This document shows, in pieces, positions 17,417 through 26,370 of a stretch of 64,000 nucleotides of DNA (position 1 is the first letter of the stretch; each line of letters opens with the position of its first letter). The position numbers and the translations under genes were made by a program. The notes beneath the pieces are model-generated. The model did no database searches. It worked only from the letters and a program-made list of their open reading frames with translations, and was not told the origin of the DNA. Source of the DNA: Vibrio pomeroyi (GTDB lineage Bacteria; Pseudomonadota; Gammaproteobacteria; Enterobacterales; Vibrionaceae); assembly GCA_041879425.1 (NCBI GenBank), contig CP090855.1, positions 372,001-436,000 on the forward strand. The letters run 5' to 3'.

Positions 17417-18400
17417 CTATTTGATGCCGCACAGCTTGAGTAAAATCTGTTCGAGATCGCCCCACGGCATTAACTGCGAGTCGATCACTTCCAATCGAGA
17501 TTCAAAGCCATCGAGGGAAATTTCATTCACTGACACCACTTGATTCGCCACATTGAATGCGTAGCAACCTTGGTCGGTGTTTACTACGGCTTTTACTCGC
17601 TCAGCCGTGAGATCAGAAAGCATTGAGAATAGCGCATCGAAATCGAATTTATGCTCAGCACCAAACAGCCAACCACAACTGTAGTAGCCCTGCCCCTTGT
17701 TCTCTTTGCGTATGAACGCTTCGCCCGGAGGTAGTTCGAATTGAGGTTCTTGTTCAGCGTGATCATGATGGTGCGATTCAATATGAGTTGAAGCACTGCC
17801 ATGTACTCTTTCAATGTCCAACACTTCTAATGGCACTTCACCATCGTGAATTAGCTTGTGGAAGACTTTAGCTGGCGTTTGATCCGTCACCCAATCGTTA
17901 AACACATCGATGTCTTCAGAATGCACAAGATCGACCTTGGTGCCGAGAATCACGTCTGCGCTGTCTAATTGATCATTAAAGTTCTGATTAGAGGTGTATT
18001 TTTCTTTGGATAGATTGCGTGGGTCAACCAAACCTAATGTCGCTTTTAGATCAACGTATGGCGTGTATTGGTCTGAAGTCAGTGTCGCGATCACCTGTTT
18101 TGGGTGACCAAGGCCTGTTGGCTCAATCAGCAAGCGGTCTGGCTTTTGGCGAAGTAAAGCATTAATACCTACCGACATAGGCACGCCCGCTGTGCAGCAC
18201 ATACATCCGCCCGGCACTTCTTTAATCAAAGCACCTTGGTCCGTCATTAACGCGCCATCGATACCAATCTCCCCAAACTCATTAACCAGAACAGCCCAGT
18301 TCTCATTCTCAGGTTTGTTTTTAAGCAGATTCAAAATAGCTGTCGTCTTACCAACACCTAAGAAACCCGTAATTATGTTTGTAGGAACTTTTTTGGTCAT
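17417..18400 (-). CDS. CobW/COG0523-family GTPase, probable metal chaperone
   Basis: 327 residues with the P-loop GFLGVGKTT (about 11-19), the metal-binding CxCC motif in GGCMCCT (about 64-70), a GTPase segment with GTKVDLV, a His-rich linker (ESHHHDHAE at about 207-215) and a C-terminal CobW domain. Family members deliver Zn or Co using GTP; the His-rich stretch favours Zn. A perfect 12-bp palindrome (18421-18432) lies just before the gene and may be an operator. No cobalamin gene is nearby, so a CobW role in B12 synthesis is unlikely. Confidence 0.88.
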   Translation of the reverse strand: MTKKVPTNIITGFLGVGKTTAILNLLKNKPENENWAVLVNEFGEIGIDGALMTDQGALIKEVPGGCMCCTAGVPMSVGINALLRQKPDRLLIEPTGLGHPKQVIATLTSDQYTPYVDLKATLGLVDPRNLSKEKYTSNQNFNDQLDSADVILGTKVDLVHSEDIDVFNDWVTDQTPAKVFHKLIHDGEVPLEVLDIERVHGSASTHIESHHHDHAEQEPQFELPPGEAFIRKENKGQGYYSCGWLFGAEHKFDFDALFSMLSDLTAERVKAVVNTDQGCYAFNVANQVVSVNEISLDGFESRLEVIDSQLMPWGDLEQILLKLCGIK

Positions 18401-18420
18401 ATCAGTTCTCCTTTTTTAGG

Positions 18421-18432
18421 GAGTATATACTC
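18421..18432. promoter_or_regulatory. Perfect palindrome before the CobW-family gene
   Basis: GAGTATATACTC is its own reverse complement and lies 21-32 nt before the start codon, where it would overlap a -10 element or the 5' end. It does not look like the classic Zur box. Confidence 0.35.
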
Positions 18433-19008
18433 AATTACCAAAAAGTTGACCCCAATCGCTTGTTTATACTCAGATTGGCGAGCAGAAGAATGGGTTAACC
18501 AAATAGAGGGTGAGGCTGATTTACACAGATATAGCGCTTAGCGAAGTGTGAAGAGTTGAGCAGATAAATAGATAATAGAAGTGAAAGCTGAGTTTTGGAT
18601 GCTCCAGACGGACTAAAGGCGTACTTGTCAGTACGCCTCACCCTCGTTACTCAATCGTGAGTTCGCGAATCAGGAAGCCTTAAATATCGACCTGAACATT
18701 TAACGAGGAACTAAAAACTTTGTTTCTGAATCCATCCAAATTGTGTGTAAAACCTCACTTCTCCTTGCGGTTCGTTATGTTGCTTTACGATTTAACTATG
18801 GTTCATTTTTGGCGTAATACAAGTTGCTACCAGAGAATCGATCAAAACTGTGACGGCGATTCCACTATATTGTCCATACATTCCATTTATGTAATACACT
18901 TCTTTCATAAATGAAATTCAACTTTGCATCTTTGCTGCTATAGGATATGCAGAGGAGGCGTATAATTTACTAAGACCCTCCCCGCATTAACTCAGGAACC
19001 AAACTTAA
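18433..19008. other. Gene-free region between the CobW-family gene and clcA
   Basis: No convincing gene; the 64-codon frame at 18720-18914 has no ribosome site and an improbable composition. A hairpin with arms AGGCGTACT and AGTACGCCT (18617-18638) and no T-run stands alone in the middle. The clcA promoter must lie near the right end. Confidence 0.4.
18617..18638. repeat. Isolated 9-bp inverted repeat
   Basis: Arms AGGCGTACT and AGTACGCCT around TGTC. It is neither followed by T's nor next to a stop codon; it could be a protein site or a remnant of a small repeat element. Confidence 0.45.
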
Positions 19009-20415
19009 ATGACCAATAGAGAGAGAATTAAGCAATCCCTTTTAGCAAAAATGCCAAGGGATGCTATCAACCAATTTCTCTCTAGAGACAAAACACCCGC
19101 TTCCGTACTTTTCCTCTCTTGCATTGTCGGTATCCTTGCTGGCGTGGTGGGCACCTATTTCGAAGTTGCGGTTCATTTCATCACAGAAACTCGTACCGAT
19201 TGGCTGAAAGATGAAATCGGTAGCTATTTACCACTTTGGCTTGCTGCTTTCCTCATCAGTGCTGCATTCGCCTTCATTGGCTATTTTCTCGTTCACCGTT
19301 TCGCTCCAGAAGCTGCCGGTTCTGGCATCCCTGAAATAGAAGGCGCGATGGACGGTATGCGACCTGTTCGTTGGTGGAGAGTATTACCAGTAAAATTCTT
19401 TGGTGGTATGGGCGCGTTAGGTTCTGGCATGGTGTTAGGTCGTGAAGGGCCAACCGTGCAAATGGGCGGAAGCATCGGTCGAATGGTCACTGACATATTC
19501 CGGGTAAAAGATGACGATACTCGACACTCATTACTTGCTTCAGGTGCGGCTGGTGGCTTGGCTGCAGCGTTCAATGCACCATTAGCTGGGATTATGTTCG
19601 TTGTTGAAGAAATGAGACCACAATTTCGTTATTCACTCATTTCAATCAAAGCTGTCATCATCTCTGCGATCTCAGCCAACATTGTATTTCGTTCGATCAA
19701 TGGTCAATCTGCTGTTATTACCATGCCTCAGTACCAACAACCTGAGCTGAGTGCGCTTTGGTTATTCCTATTACTCGGCGTATTGTTCGGCTTGTTTGGC
19801 GTGATCTTCAATAAGCTAATAACACTTTCGCAGGATATGTTTGTTGCCATACACAAGAACGACCGCAAACGCTACTTGATAACTGGAAGCCTGCTTGGTG
19901 GCTGCTTTGGCTTGTTGCTGCTTTATATTCCTGAATTGACTGGCGGTGGTATTGGTATCATCCCAAACATCACTAACGGCAGTTACAGCACAAACATATT
20001 GCTACTGATCTTCCTAGGCCGTGTTATCACCACCCTACTTTGCTTTGGCTCTGGTGCTCCGGGCGGTATCTTTGCGCCGATGCTCGCACTCGGCACACTC
20101 TTTGGTTACGCATTTGGACTTATCGCCGCGGCATTCTTTCCTGAACTGAATATCGAACCGGGTATGTTTGCGATTGCGGGAATGGGTGCTTTATTCGCTG
20201 CAACCGTGCGAGCACCAATTACAGGTATATTGTTGGTTATCGAAATGACCAATAACTACTACCTTATCCTGCCGTTGATCATCACTTGTCTAGGTGCCGT
20301 AATCATTGCTCAGATGTTAGGTGGTCAGCCGATCTACAGCCAACTACTGAACCGTACACTGAAAAATGAGAAGTTAAGACAACAAGACCTACCTCAGCAA
20401 GAGGAAGTGCGTTAA
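19009..20415 (+). CDS. clcA: ClC-type chloride/proton antiporter ClcA
   Basis: 468 residues, many membrane helices. The three chloride-pathway motifs are present: GSGIP (104-108), GREGP (144-148) with gating Glu E146, and GGIFAP near the C-terminus. The internal proton glutamate is present too (FVVEEMRPQF, E201), so this is an exchanger like E. coli ClcA rather than a channel. ClcA removes protons during extreme acid exposure and moves chloride. It is followed after about 230 bp by a SLAC1/TDT-type transporter on the same strand. Confidence 0.94.
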   Translation: MTNRERIKQSLLAKMPRDAINQFLSRDKTPASVLFLSCIVGILAGVVGTYFEVAVHFITETRTDWLKDEIGSYLPLWLAAFLISAAFAFIGYFLVHRFAPEAAGSGIPEIEGAMDGMRPVRWWRVLPVKFFGGMGALGSGMVLGREGPTVQMGGSIGRMVTDIFRVKDDDTRHSLLASGAAGGLAAAFNAPLAGIMFVVEEMRPQFRYSLISIKAVIISAISANIVFRSINGQSAVITMPQYQQPELSALWLFLLLGVLFGLFGVIFNKLITLSQDMFVAIHKNDRKRYLITGSLLGGCFGLLLLYIPELTGGGIGIIPNITNGSYSTNILLLIFLGRVITTLLCFGSGAPGGIFAPMLALGTLFGYAFGLIAAAFFPELNIEPGMFAIAGMGALFAATVRAPITGILLVIEMTNNYYLILPLIITCLGAVIIAQMLGGQPIYSQLLNRTLKNEKLRQQDLPQQEEVR

Positions 20416-20645
20416 TTACAAATGACTCATGAAACAAAAGCACACATTCAACGTGCTTAATGTCCCGATTCCGCATCAAAATCAAAAAAGCAAACGTTAA
20501 ACTTGGTATCATCCACTCAAAATTAGTTGAATGCCCTCAACATCTATTGATGGAACAACTGCACGCTCTAACTAGAGCAAAAAATCTATTACGTACTGAC
20601 ATTCTAAAAACCAACCCACATTCTATAAATAATAGGAGCAAGCTG

Positions 20646-21626
20646 TTGAACTGGAGAAGATTAACCCAAGTAAAAAATGTGCCTCCCTCTCAGGCGTCTT
20701 TAGCACTTGGTGTAATTGGACTCGGGCAAGCTTGGGCATTGTACCTCCCAGGGGTTGGCGAGATCATTCGCCCTTATCTTGCTGCATTCGGCGCGCTGTT
20801 ATTGCTGCCCGTTTTACTTCGTTATCTCACCAGCTTTAATACTTTCATCAATGATATCCGTCATCCACTTAGCGGAAGCTTAATGGCGCCAATGAGCATG
20901 GCATTGTTGATTCTGTGTGACTACTTAGCAGAGATATCGCCAATAATCGCCTACCCGATTTGGTTCTGTGCGTTATTACTGCACTTTACGATGATGGTGT
21001 TGTTCTTCGGTTTTCAGATCATCAACTTCAAAATGTCTAACATTGTTCCGAGTTGGTTTCTGTACCCAGTAGGTTTGATCAGTAGTTCGTTAGCGGGTAC
21101 GCAGTTTGGACACACCGTATTCTCAGAAACGCTTGCAGCGACATGTATTGGTATCTACTTCTTCATGTTGCCTGTGGTGCTATACCGCTTAGTATTTGAA
21201 GGCAACCTACCGCGCAGAGCAAGACCAACACTGGCAATCATGGCCGCACCAGTAAACTTGTCTTTGGCCGCTTACTTGGTCAACTTTGATAATCCAGATC
21301 CTATTCTTACTGGCGCGCTGGCGGGCATCGCCATCACCATGACGCTGCTGATTTACTTGTGTTATATCCGCTTGATGCGTTTGAAGTTCCAACCATCCAT
21401 TGCTGCGGTTACCTTCCCGTCGGTGATCAGCGCCATTGCGATGCATCGCTTAACCACCTTTTTCGGGGCTGAATTCCCGCAATGGTACTGGCTACACAAA
21501 TTTGGTTTCTTTGAGTTGACCATCGCTACGATATTGGTCATTTGGGTCGCTGGCGGTTACGTGAAGATGTACTGGCCCGAGTTTTTTGATACTCACTACA
21601 TGTCGAAAAAGACGAAGCGCTCTTAA
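20646..21626 (+). CDS. SLAC1/TehA (TDT) family anion or dicarboxylate transporter
   Basis: 326 residues with about ten hydrophobic segments, beginning with the family's first helix (LALGVIGLGQAWALYL) and containing FFGFQIINF and PSWFLYPVG. SLAC1/TehA proteins are trimeric anion channels or transporters; tellurite and dicarboxylates are known for relatives. I choose TTG 20646 because AGGAG lies 7 nt upstream and this places the first helix close to the N-terminus as in TehA; a frame open to ATG 20460 would add 62 residues of unlike composition. Lying behind clcA suggests a shared role in anion balance. Confidence 0.8.
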   Translation: MNWRRLTQVKNVPPSQASLALGVIGLGQAWALYLPGVGEIIRPYLAAFGALLLLPVLLRYLTSFNTFINDIRHPLSGSLMAPMSMALLILCDYLAEISPIIAYPIWFCALLLHFTMMVLFFGFQIINFKMSNIVPSWFLYPVGLISSSLAGTQFGHTVFSETLAATCIGIYFFMLPVVLYRLVFEGNLPRRARPTLAIMAAPVNLSLAAYLVNFDNPDPILTGALAGIAITMTLLIYLCYIRLMRLKFQPSIAAVTFPSVISAIAMHRLTTFFGAEFPQWYWLHKFGFFELTIATILVIWVAGGYVKMYWPEFFDTHYMSKKTKRS

Positions 21627-21675
21627 TGACATCTTGCTAACTCAAAAGTGCTGTAATCTCCTACTCATCTAATAC

Positions 21676-21711
21676 AAAAATATCGCCATTTTCTATAAAA
21701 AATGGCGATAT
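21676..21711 (-). terminator. Terminator of the phosphodiesterase operon
   Basis: Arms ATATCGCCATTTT and AAAATGGCGATAT enclose CTATAA. On the minus strand it is followed by TTTTT, about 35 nt after the stop of the last operon gene. Confidence 0.88.
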
Positions 21712-21746
21712 CAAATTGCTCGCCCCCTCAAAATAATAGCTAGTAC

Positions 21747-22562
21747 TTAATCAATCAGCGCACCAGATTCGTCAAAGAAAGGATAAGGACCATCACTGTC
21801 TTCAATATAGCTAATATGAGAGACAACTGAGTTACCCTCCACTGTGAGTAATTGTATCGCTTTAGGCTCTAATGAAAATGACGAGCACGCGTTAGGGTCT
21901 AAATCTAAGGTCACTGAGTGACTATGTGAGGGGCCGACCCAAACTGGGATCGAATTCCAAACAGCGGTAATGGGTCTATGTAAATGCCCTGCGCATATGC
22001 CGACGATGTTTTCATGCTCTTTAAGAACATCATAAAATTCATCATTGTTTTGAAGGTTTTGAACGTCCATATGGTTTAGCCCAACCTTCATTGGAGGGTG
22101 ATGTATAAACAACATTTTCGGTTTAGCGGAATACTCAATAAGCACTGACCTTAGCCAGTCTAGCGTTTCATTGCTTAAATAGCCGTAAGGCTTACCAATG
22201 ACGGATGAATCCAAACCAACTAATACGACCCCATGTTCTTCAGCAACGAAGTTACAATACTCCTGATGATCAAACGAAACGAGATCGGACAAACCATCAC
22301 GTAGGTTATTCCTATCATCATGATTTCCCGGAATAACATACAAAGGTATCTCGAACTTAGACAAAGCTTCGTTAATCAACAAGTACTCTTCCGACACTCC
22401 AAAGTCACCCAAATCGCCTGTCACCACCACGCAATCCGGCCTTGGACTTAAACGGTTAATATGATCGACGGCATCGTGCAAACATTTTAATGTATCGACT
22501 TTTCTGTAGGCGTGTTTGCCCCCCTGCTTAATATGCAGGTCTGTCAGCTGTGCAATTAGCAT
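21747..22562 (-). CDS. Metallophosphoesterase, GpdQ/CpdA-like phosphodiesterase
   Basis: 271 residues with the binuclear-metal set D8, H10 (TDLH), D50 (TGDLGD), N80-H81 (PGNHDD), H154-H155 (IHHPP) and H193/H195 (GHLH). D8, H10, D50 and N80 fall at the same numbers as in Enterobacter GpdQ, a glycerophosphodiesterase (numbering recalled). The alternative is a cAMP phosphodiesterase (CpdA). It has no signal peptide, so it is cytoplasmic and acts on imported substrate. It is the last gene of an ABC-importer operon (5 nt after the ATPase gene), which favours hydrolysis of an imported phosphodiester. Confidence 0.85.
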   Translation of the reverse strand: MLIAQLTDLHIKQGGKHAYRKVDTLKCLHDAVDHINRLSPRPDCVVVTGDLGDFGVSEEYLLINEALSKFEIPLYVIPGNHDDRNNLRDGLSDLVSFDHQEYCNFVAEEHGVVLVGLDSSVIGKPYGYLSNETLDWLRSVLIEYSAKPKMLFIHHPPMKVGLNHMDVQNLQNNDEFYDVLKEHENIVGICAGHLHRPITAVWNSIPVWVGPSHSHSVTLDLDPNACSSFSLEPKAIQLLTVEGNSVVSHISYIEDSDGPYPFFDESGALID

Positions 22563-22567
22563 GATTC

Positions 22568-23647
22568 TTACTTCTTTAAAGGTATTAGTCGTTCAGGGGC
22601 AAACGTAACAGCAACAACTTGGCCAACGTGATATTCCACGCGTTCAAAACAGTCAACCATCAACGTTTTGCTTTTCTGCACGCCAGACAGGAGCACTCTT
22701 GTGCGATCGCCGAGAAATATGGTGCTATTGACTGTTGCGGTTAGGACATCATCGCCACAGACATCTTGTAATGAAATATCTTCCGGTCTTAGCATCACAC
22801 TGATTTCTTTGCCCGAAGTCACTTGCGACTGTGCCTCTTTGGACAACGTAATGTACTTTTCAGTATCAAGGAGCAGCTTTCCATCGTTAACCAGCCCTTC
22901 GAGTCGGTTCATCTGACCAATAAAATCAGCAACAAAGTTGTTTACTGGTTTTAGGTAAATGTCTTTCGCAGACCCTATTTGTGCAATTTCACCATGATCG
23001 AGAACGGCAATACGATCGCCCATAGCCATTGCTTCCTCTTGATCGTGCGTCACATATACCGCTGTAATACCAAGTTTTTTTAGTAGACTTCGAATATCGC
23101 CACGAAGTCGCTGTTTCAATAACGCATCTAATGCAGACAAGGGCTCATCAAGCAGTAGAACATCTGGCTCCGTTATAATTGCCCTTGCTAACGCCACACG
23201 TTGACGCTGACCGCCAGAAAGTTGATGAATGTTACGGTTGGCGTATTTCTCCAAATCGAACATCTCAAGCATTTCTTTGAGCTTTTGCGCTCGTTCAGAC
23301 TCACCGACACCACGAACTTTTAAACCATAAGTGATGTTTTCACTTACATTCATGTTTGGAAATAACGCATAAGATTGAAAAACCATGCCCACTTTACGCT
23401 GTTCAATAGGTAACCCTGTTACGTCGTGATCGCCAAATACTATGCTGCCACCGTTTTCATCTGCGAACTCTAGACCTGCAATCATCCTTAACGTTGTCGT
23501 CTTCCCACATCCAGAGGGTCCTAATAGAACTAAGATTTCTCCAGCCTCAATTTTCAGGTTGGTTGGCTTCAGAGCCACAGTGCCATCAGGGAAAGTTTTT
23601 GTAATATTGTTTAGCGATATCTCAACGCCATTTTCTAGCTCTAACAT
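22568..23647 (-). CDS. ABC importer ATP-binding subunit (iron/phosphonate/polyamine type)
   Basis: 359 residues: Walker A GPSGCGKTT, Q-loop VFQSYALFP, signature LSGGQRQRVALARA, Walker B VLLLDEPLSALD, H-loop VTHDQ, then a C-terminal TOBE-type regulatory domain (about 240-359; SVMLRPEDI). This architecture is shared by importers for ferric iron, polyamines, glycerol-phosphate and 2-aminoethylphosphonate. It lies 12 nt after the permease gene and 5 nt before the phosphodiesterase gene. It energises the two permeases of this operon in the inner membrane. Confidence 0.92.
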   Translation of the reverse strand: MLELENGVEISLNNITKTFPDGTVALKPTNLKIEAGEILVLLGPSGCGKTTTLRMIAGLEFADENGGSIVFGDHDVTGLPIEQRKVGMVFQSYALFPNMNVSENITYGLKVRGVGESERAQKLKEMLEMFDLEKYANRNIHQLSGGQRQRVALARAIITEPDVLLLDEPLSALDALLKQRLRGDIRSLLKKLGITAVYVTHDQEEAMAMGDRIAVLDHGEIAQIGSAKDIYLKPVNNFVADFIGQMNRLEGLVNDGKLLLDTEKYITLSKEAQSQVTSGKEISVMLRPEDISLQDVCGDDVLTATVNSTIFLGDRTRVLLSGVQKSKTLMVDCFERVEYHVGQVVAVTFAPERLIPLKK

Positions 23648-23659
23648 GTTGGTGCTGCC

Positions 23660-24448
23660 TTAATTATTAGTAACTGGTTTTTTATTTAAGGCTTGAGCCA
23701 AAACCAAAAGTGGAAGTATTAAACATAAGAAGATCAAGGTGTAAGCTGAACTGATTTCAAGTCTCATGGATGCGTAAGAGTCCGCTAAACCGACGGGTAA
23801 GGTCTTGGTTAATGGCGTATGTAGCATCCAAGTTAGATTAAACTCGCCAATAGAAAGCGTAAGTGTCATCAACATGCCAGCAACTATGCCCGCTTTACAG
23901 TTAGGTACTATCACGTCAAAAAACCTCTGCCAAAAGCTAGCACCTAAACTCGCAGCGCCCTCCTCTAAGACACGGAAGTTAATGCTCTGCAAAATAGAAA
24001 GAACAGATTTGACCATGAACGGCAGCGTAAAGATTACATGCCCAACAAGAATGAACATCCAGCTAGAACGAAAATCATTAAAACCCCCATAGGCCAATAT
24101 CAAGCCCAGAGAAATAGCCATACCTGGTATCGCAATTGGTAAGGTTAGAATTTCATCGAATATCGATGCCCAACGGCTCCTACTCTTCGCGAGCACATAA
24201 GCACAAGGTACACCAATCACAACATTGATTAGCGTCGTTGCAATCGCTATCTGAAGTGTTAGCCAAATCGTATCAGAGTATAGCGACCACACTTGTTCAA
24301 CCCATCGAAAGGTAAAGCCACTTTTAACGCCAACAAAATAGTTATTGGTCAATCCCGCCATTACAGACATGATCACAGGCACGATAAGGAATGCACAAAC
24401 CAACAAAGTGAATATCAATTGTATATAGAAGTATTTATCTTTCTTCAT
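23660..24448 (-). CDS. ABC importer permease 2
   Basis: 262 residues with six membrane segments and the permease EAA-type loop (LEEGAASLGASFWQRFFDVIVP) that docks onto the ATPase. ATG 24448 is preceded by an excellent ribosome site (GGGAGG, 5 nt spacing) and starts one base after the stop codon of the first permease, so the pair is translationally linked. The frame open further upstream (to 24493) is disregarded. Confidence 0.92.
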   Translation of the reverse strand: MKKDKYFYIQLIFTLLVCAFLIVPVIMSVMAGLTNNYFVGVKSGFTFRWVEQVWSLYSDTIWLTLQIAIATTLINVVIGVPCAYVLAKSRSRWASIFDEILTLPIAIPGMAISLGLILAYGGFNDFRSSWMFILVGHVIFTLPFMVKSVLSILQSINFRVLEEGAASLGASFWQRFFDVIVPNCKAGIVAGMLMTLTLSIGEFNLTWMLHTPLTKTLPVGLADSYASMRLEISSAYTLIFLCLILPLLVLAQALNKKPVTNN

Positions 24449-24449
24449 G

Positions 24450-25262
24450 CTAACCTCCCATTGCAACTGATGCGTTACTGTGACGCTTAGCAAGCGCTAA
24501 ACAGATCCATGTGACCAAACCTAAGATTAAGCTCAGTGCAGCGGCCATCGCGAAGTTGGCGTTTAACGTAAATTCGGTGTATATCGTCATAGGTAGAACA
24601 TTAATGTTGGTCGCCAGCGTGAAAGCAGTACCAAAGGCTCCCATAGACGTGGCAAAGCATATAGACCCGGAAGAAATGAGCCCCGGAGTTAAAGCGGGCA
24701 AAGTAACATCCTTGAATATTTGCCATCGGTTAGCCCCTAAAGAGCGGCCCGCCTCAATTAAGTTAAGGTCGAGCTTTTCCGCTGTCCCCATAACGGTTAA
24801 TACAACACGCGGAATTGAGAAATAGAGGTAACCTAAGAATAACCCGGCCATCGTGTAAGCAAACATCCAACGTTCACCAGTCAGCTGTAAACTTAGTTGG
24901 GCAAATAACCCTTGTCGCCCTGCGAGCATGATGACGAAAAAGCCAATCACCACACCAGGGAAAGCTAGAGGAAAGCTCAACATGGCTACTAACAGCTGCT
25001 TGCTGCGAAACTCATAGCGGGTTAAAAACAACCCACTAATGGTCGCGATAGCTAAGCTCACCAAAGTGACTAAAACAGAAAGCCCAACGGTTGAAATCAA
25101 ACTCTTGAGATAAATTGGTCGAGTTAAAATTTGCCAGTAGCTAGCAGCTCCCCCATCAACCAAGGATACGGTAATTAGCTGTACGACTGGCAACAGGAAA
25201 AATGCACAACTAATTACGATGGCTGGCAAAATTAACAAAAAAGAAATACGGTCATTTTTCAT
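24450..25262 (-). CDS. ABC importer permease 1
   Basis: 270 residues, six membrane segments and the docking loop LIEAGRSLGANRWQIFKDVTLP. It is paralogous to the second permease, forming the heterodimeric channel. The ribosome site is weak and a 8-bp hairpin lies in the gap to the binding-protein gene, which suggests that it is made in much smaller amount than the binding protein. Confidence 0.92.
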   Translation of the reverse strand: MKNDRISFLLILPAIVISCAFFLLPVVQLITVSLVDGGAASYWQILTRPIYLKSLISTVGLSVLVTLVSLAIATISGLFLTRYEFRSKQLLVAMLSFPLAFPGVVIGFFVIMLAGRQGLFAQLSLQLTGERWMFAYTMAGLFLGYLYFSIPRVVLTVMGTAEKLDLNLIEAGRSLGANRWQIFKDVTLPALTPGLISSGSICFATSMGAFGTAFTLATNINVLPMTIYTEFTLNANFAMAAALSLILGLVTWICLALAKRHSNASVAMGG

Positions 25263-25270
25263 AGAAATAC

Positions 25271-25289
25271 TGGCGAGGGATCCTCGCCA
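25271..25289 (-). promoter_or_regulatory. Intercistronic hairpin after the binding-protein gene
   Basis: Perfect 8-bp arms TGGCGAGG and CCTCGCCA around GAT. No T-run follows. Its place just after the binding-protein stop is usual for hairpins that stabilise upstream mRNA and lower expression of the permease genes. Confidence 0.6.
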
Positions 25290-25309
25290 TCCAATGAGTT
25301 AAAAAGCGA

Positions 25310-26347
25310 TCAGTTCACTTCACGAATGTACATATCAGCAAACTCTGACTGGTTTTCAGACATCTTTGCGAAATCAACAGAACCAACGCGTTGGTATTCA
25401 GAAGCCGGCAAGAACTTACTTTCCGCTTCTTCACTCATCACACCATCAATAACCGGACGCAAGTAAGCATCTGCCCATAATTGTTGGCCTTGCTCCGACA
25501 ATACGAAATCCAATATCTGTTTCGCATTTTCAGGGTTTGGTGAACTCTTCACTTTGCTCATTACATATGGCACTGCGATGGAACCCTCTTTTGGAATAAC
25601 AAAGGCAGCGTTAGTGAAATCGTTGTACTTCGCACGATAAGCATTAAAGTCGTAATCAATTAAAATAGGGATTTCACCAGAGATCACGCGAGCATAAGAA
25701 GTTTGTCGAGGAACAATTGGGCGATTCTTTGCTAACTGTTGAAAATACTTAATGGCTGGTTTGAAATTATCAATGTCGCCACCCATAGCTTCATTTACCG
25801 CCACTGCGCTAGCGTAGCCAACGAAAGCACTCGTTGGGTCTAAATACCCAACCATGCCTCGATATTCAGGCTTTAGCAGATCTTCCCAGCTCGTCGGTAC
25901 CTCTGCGCCATCAAGAGCATCAACATTTACAAAGAACCCGATCGTACCAGAGTGAATAGCAAACCAATTCCCGTCAGGATCTTTCATGCCTTCTGGTATC
26001 TGGTCCCAGTTTTTAGGCTTATACGCATCAACAACGCCTTGTTCTTTTGCGTTGATACCGAAAGAAACACCGTAATAAACGACATCAGCTACCGGGCTAT
26101 TTTTCTCTGCTACCAACTGAGATAGAGACTGACCCGAATTCTTATTGTCCATAGGAACTCGTATACCCAACTCTTTATTAATTAACTGAAGTTGCCCTCC
26201 CCAGTTAGCCCACTCCGGTGGACAGTTGTAACAGATGGCATCAGATGCCTGTGCTTGAAACGCCACGCCAGCAAAACCAAGAATTAAGCCCGCTAACTTT
26301 CTGGTTTTTGATGACTTTTTAACTCGTAATAGTTGATGTGATGCCAT
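25310..26347 (-). CDS. Periplasmic substrate-binding protein of the ABC importer (family 1)
   Basis: 345 residues with a signal peptide (cleavage likely after FQAQA, about residue 36). The mature part begins with ICYNCPPEWANWG, with two close Cys, and has the two-lobed family-1 fold also used for ferric iron, thiamine and phosphonate (NVDALDGAEVPTSWEDLLKPEYRG; VMSKVKSSPNPENAKQILDFVLS). Substrate cannot be read directly; the phosphodiesterase in the same operon points to a phosphodiester or phosphonate-like compound. ATG 26347 is chosen because GGAG precedes it; an in-frame start at 26359 adds only MENI. Confidence 0.88.
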   Translation of the reverse strand: MASHQLLRVKKSSKTRKLAGLILGFAGVAFQAQASDAICYNCPPEWANWGGQLQLINKELGIRVPMDNKNSGQSLSQLVAEKNSPVADVVYYGVSFGINAKEQGVVDAYKPKNWDQIPEGMKDPDGNWFAIHSGTIGFFVNVDALDGAEVPTSWEDLLKPEYRGMVGYLDPTSAFVGYASAVAVNEAMGGDIDNFKPAIKYFQQLAKNRPIVPRQTSYARVISGEIPILIDYDFNAYRAKYNDFTNAAFVIPKEGSIAVPYVMSKVKSSPNPENAKQILDFVLSEQGQQLWADAYLRPVIDGVMSEEAESKFLPASEYQRVGSVDFAKMSENQSEFADMYIREVN

Positions 26348-26370
26348 TATGTTCTCCAAAGAATCTTCCG

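Noticed and set aside
17417..18400. CobW as a cobalamin-synthesis protein
   Set aside because: No other cobalamin genes nearby; the CxCC motif and His-rich linker suit a metal chaperone of COG0523.
18720..18914. Possible 64-residue gene before clcA
   Set aside because: No ribosome site, composition unlike a protein, and no neighbour support.
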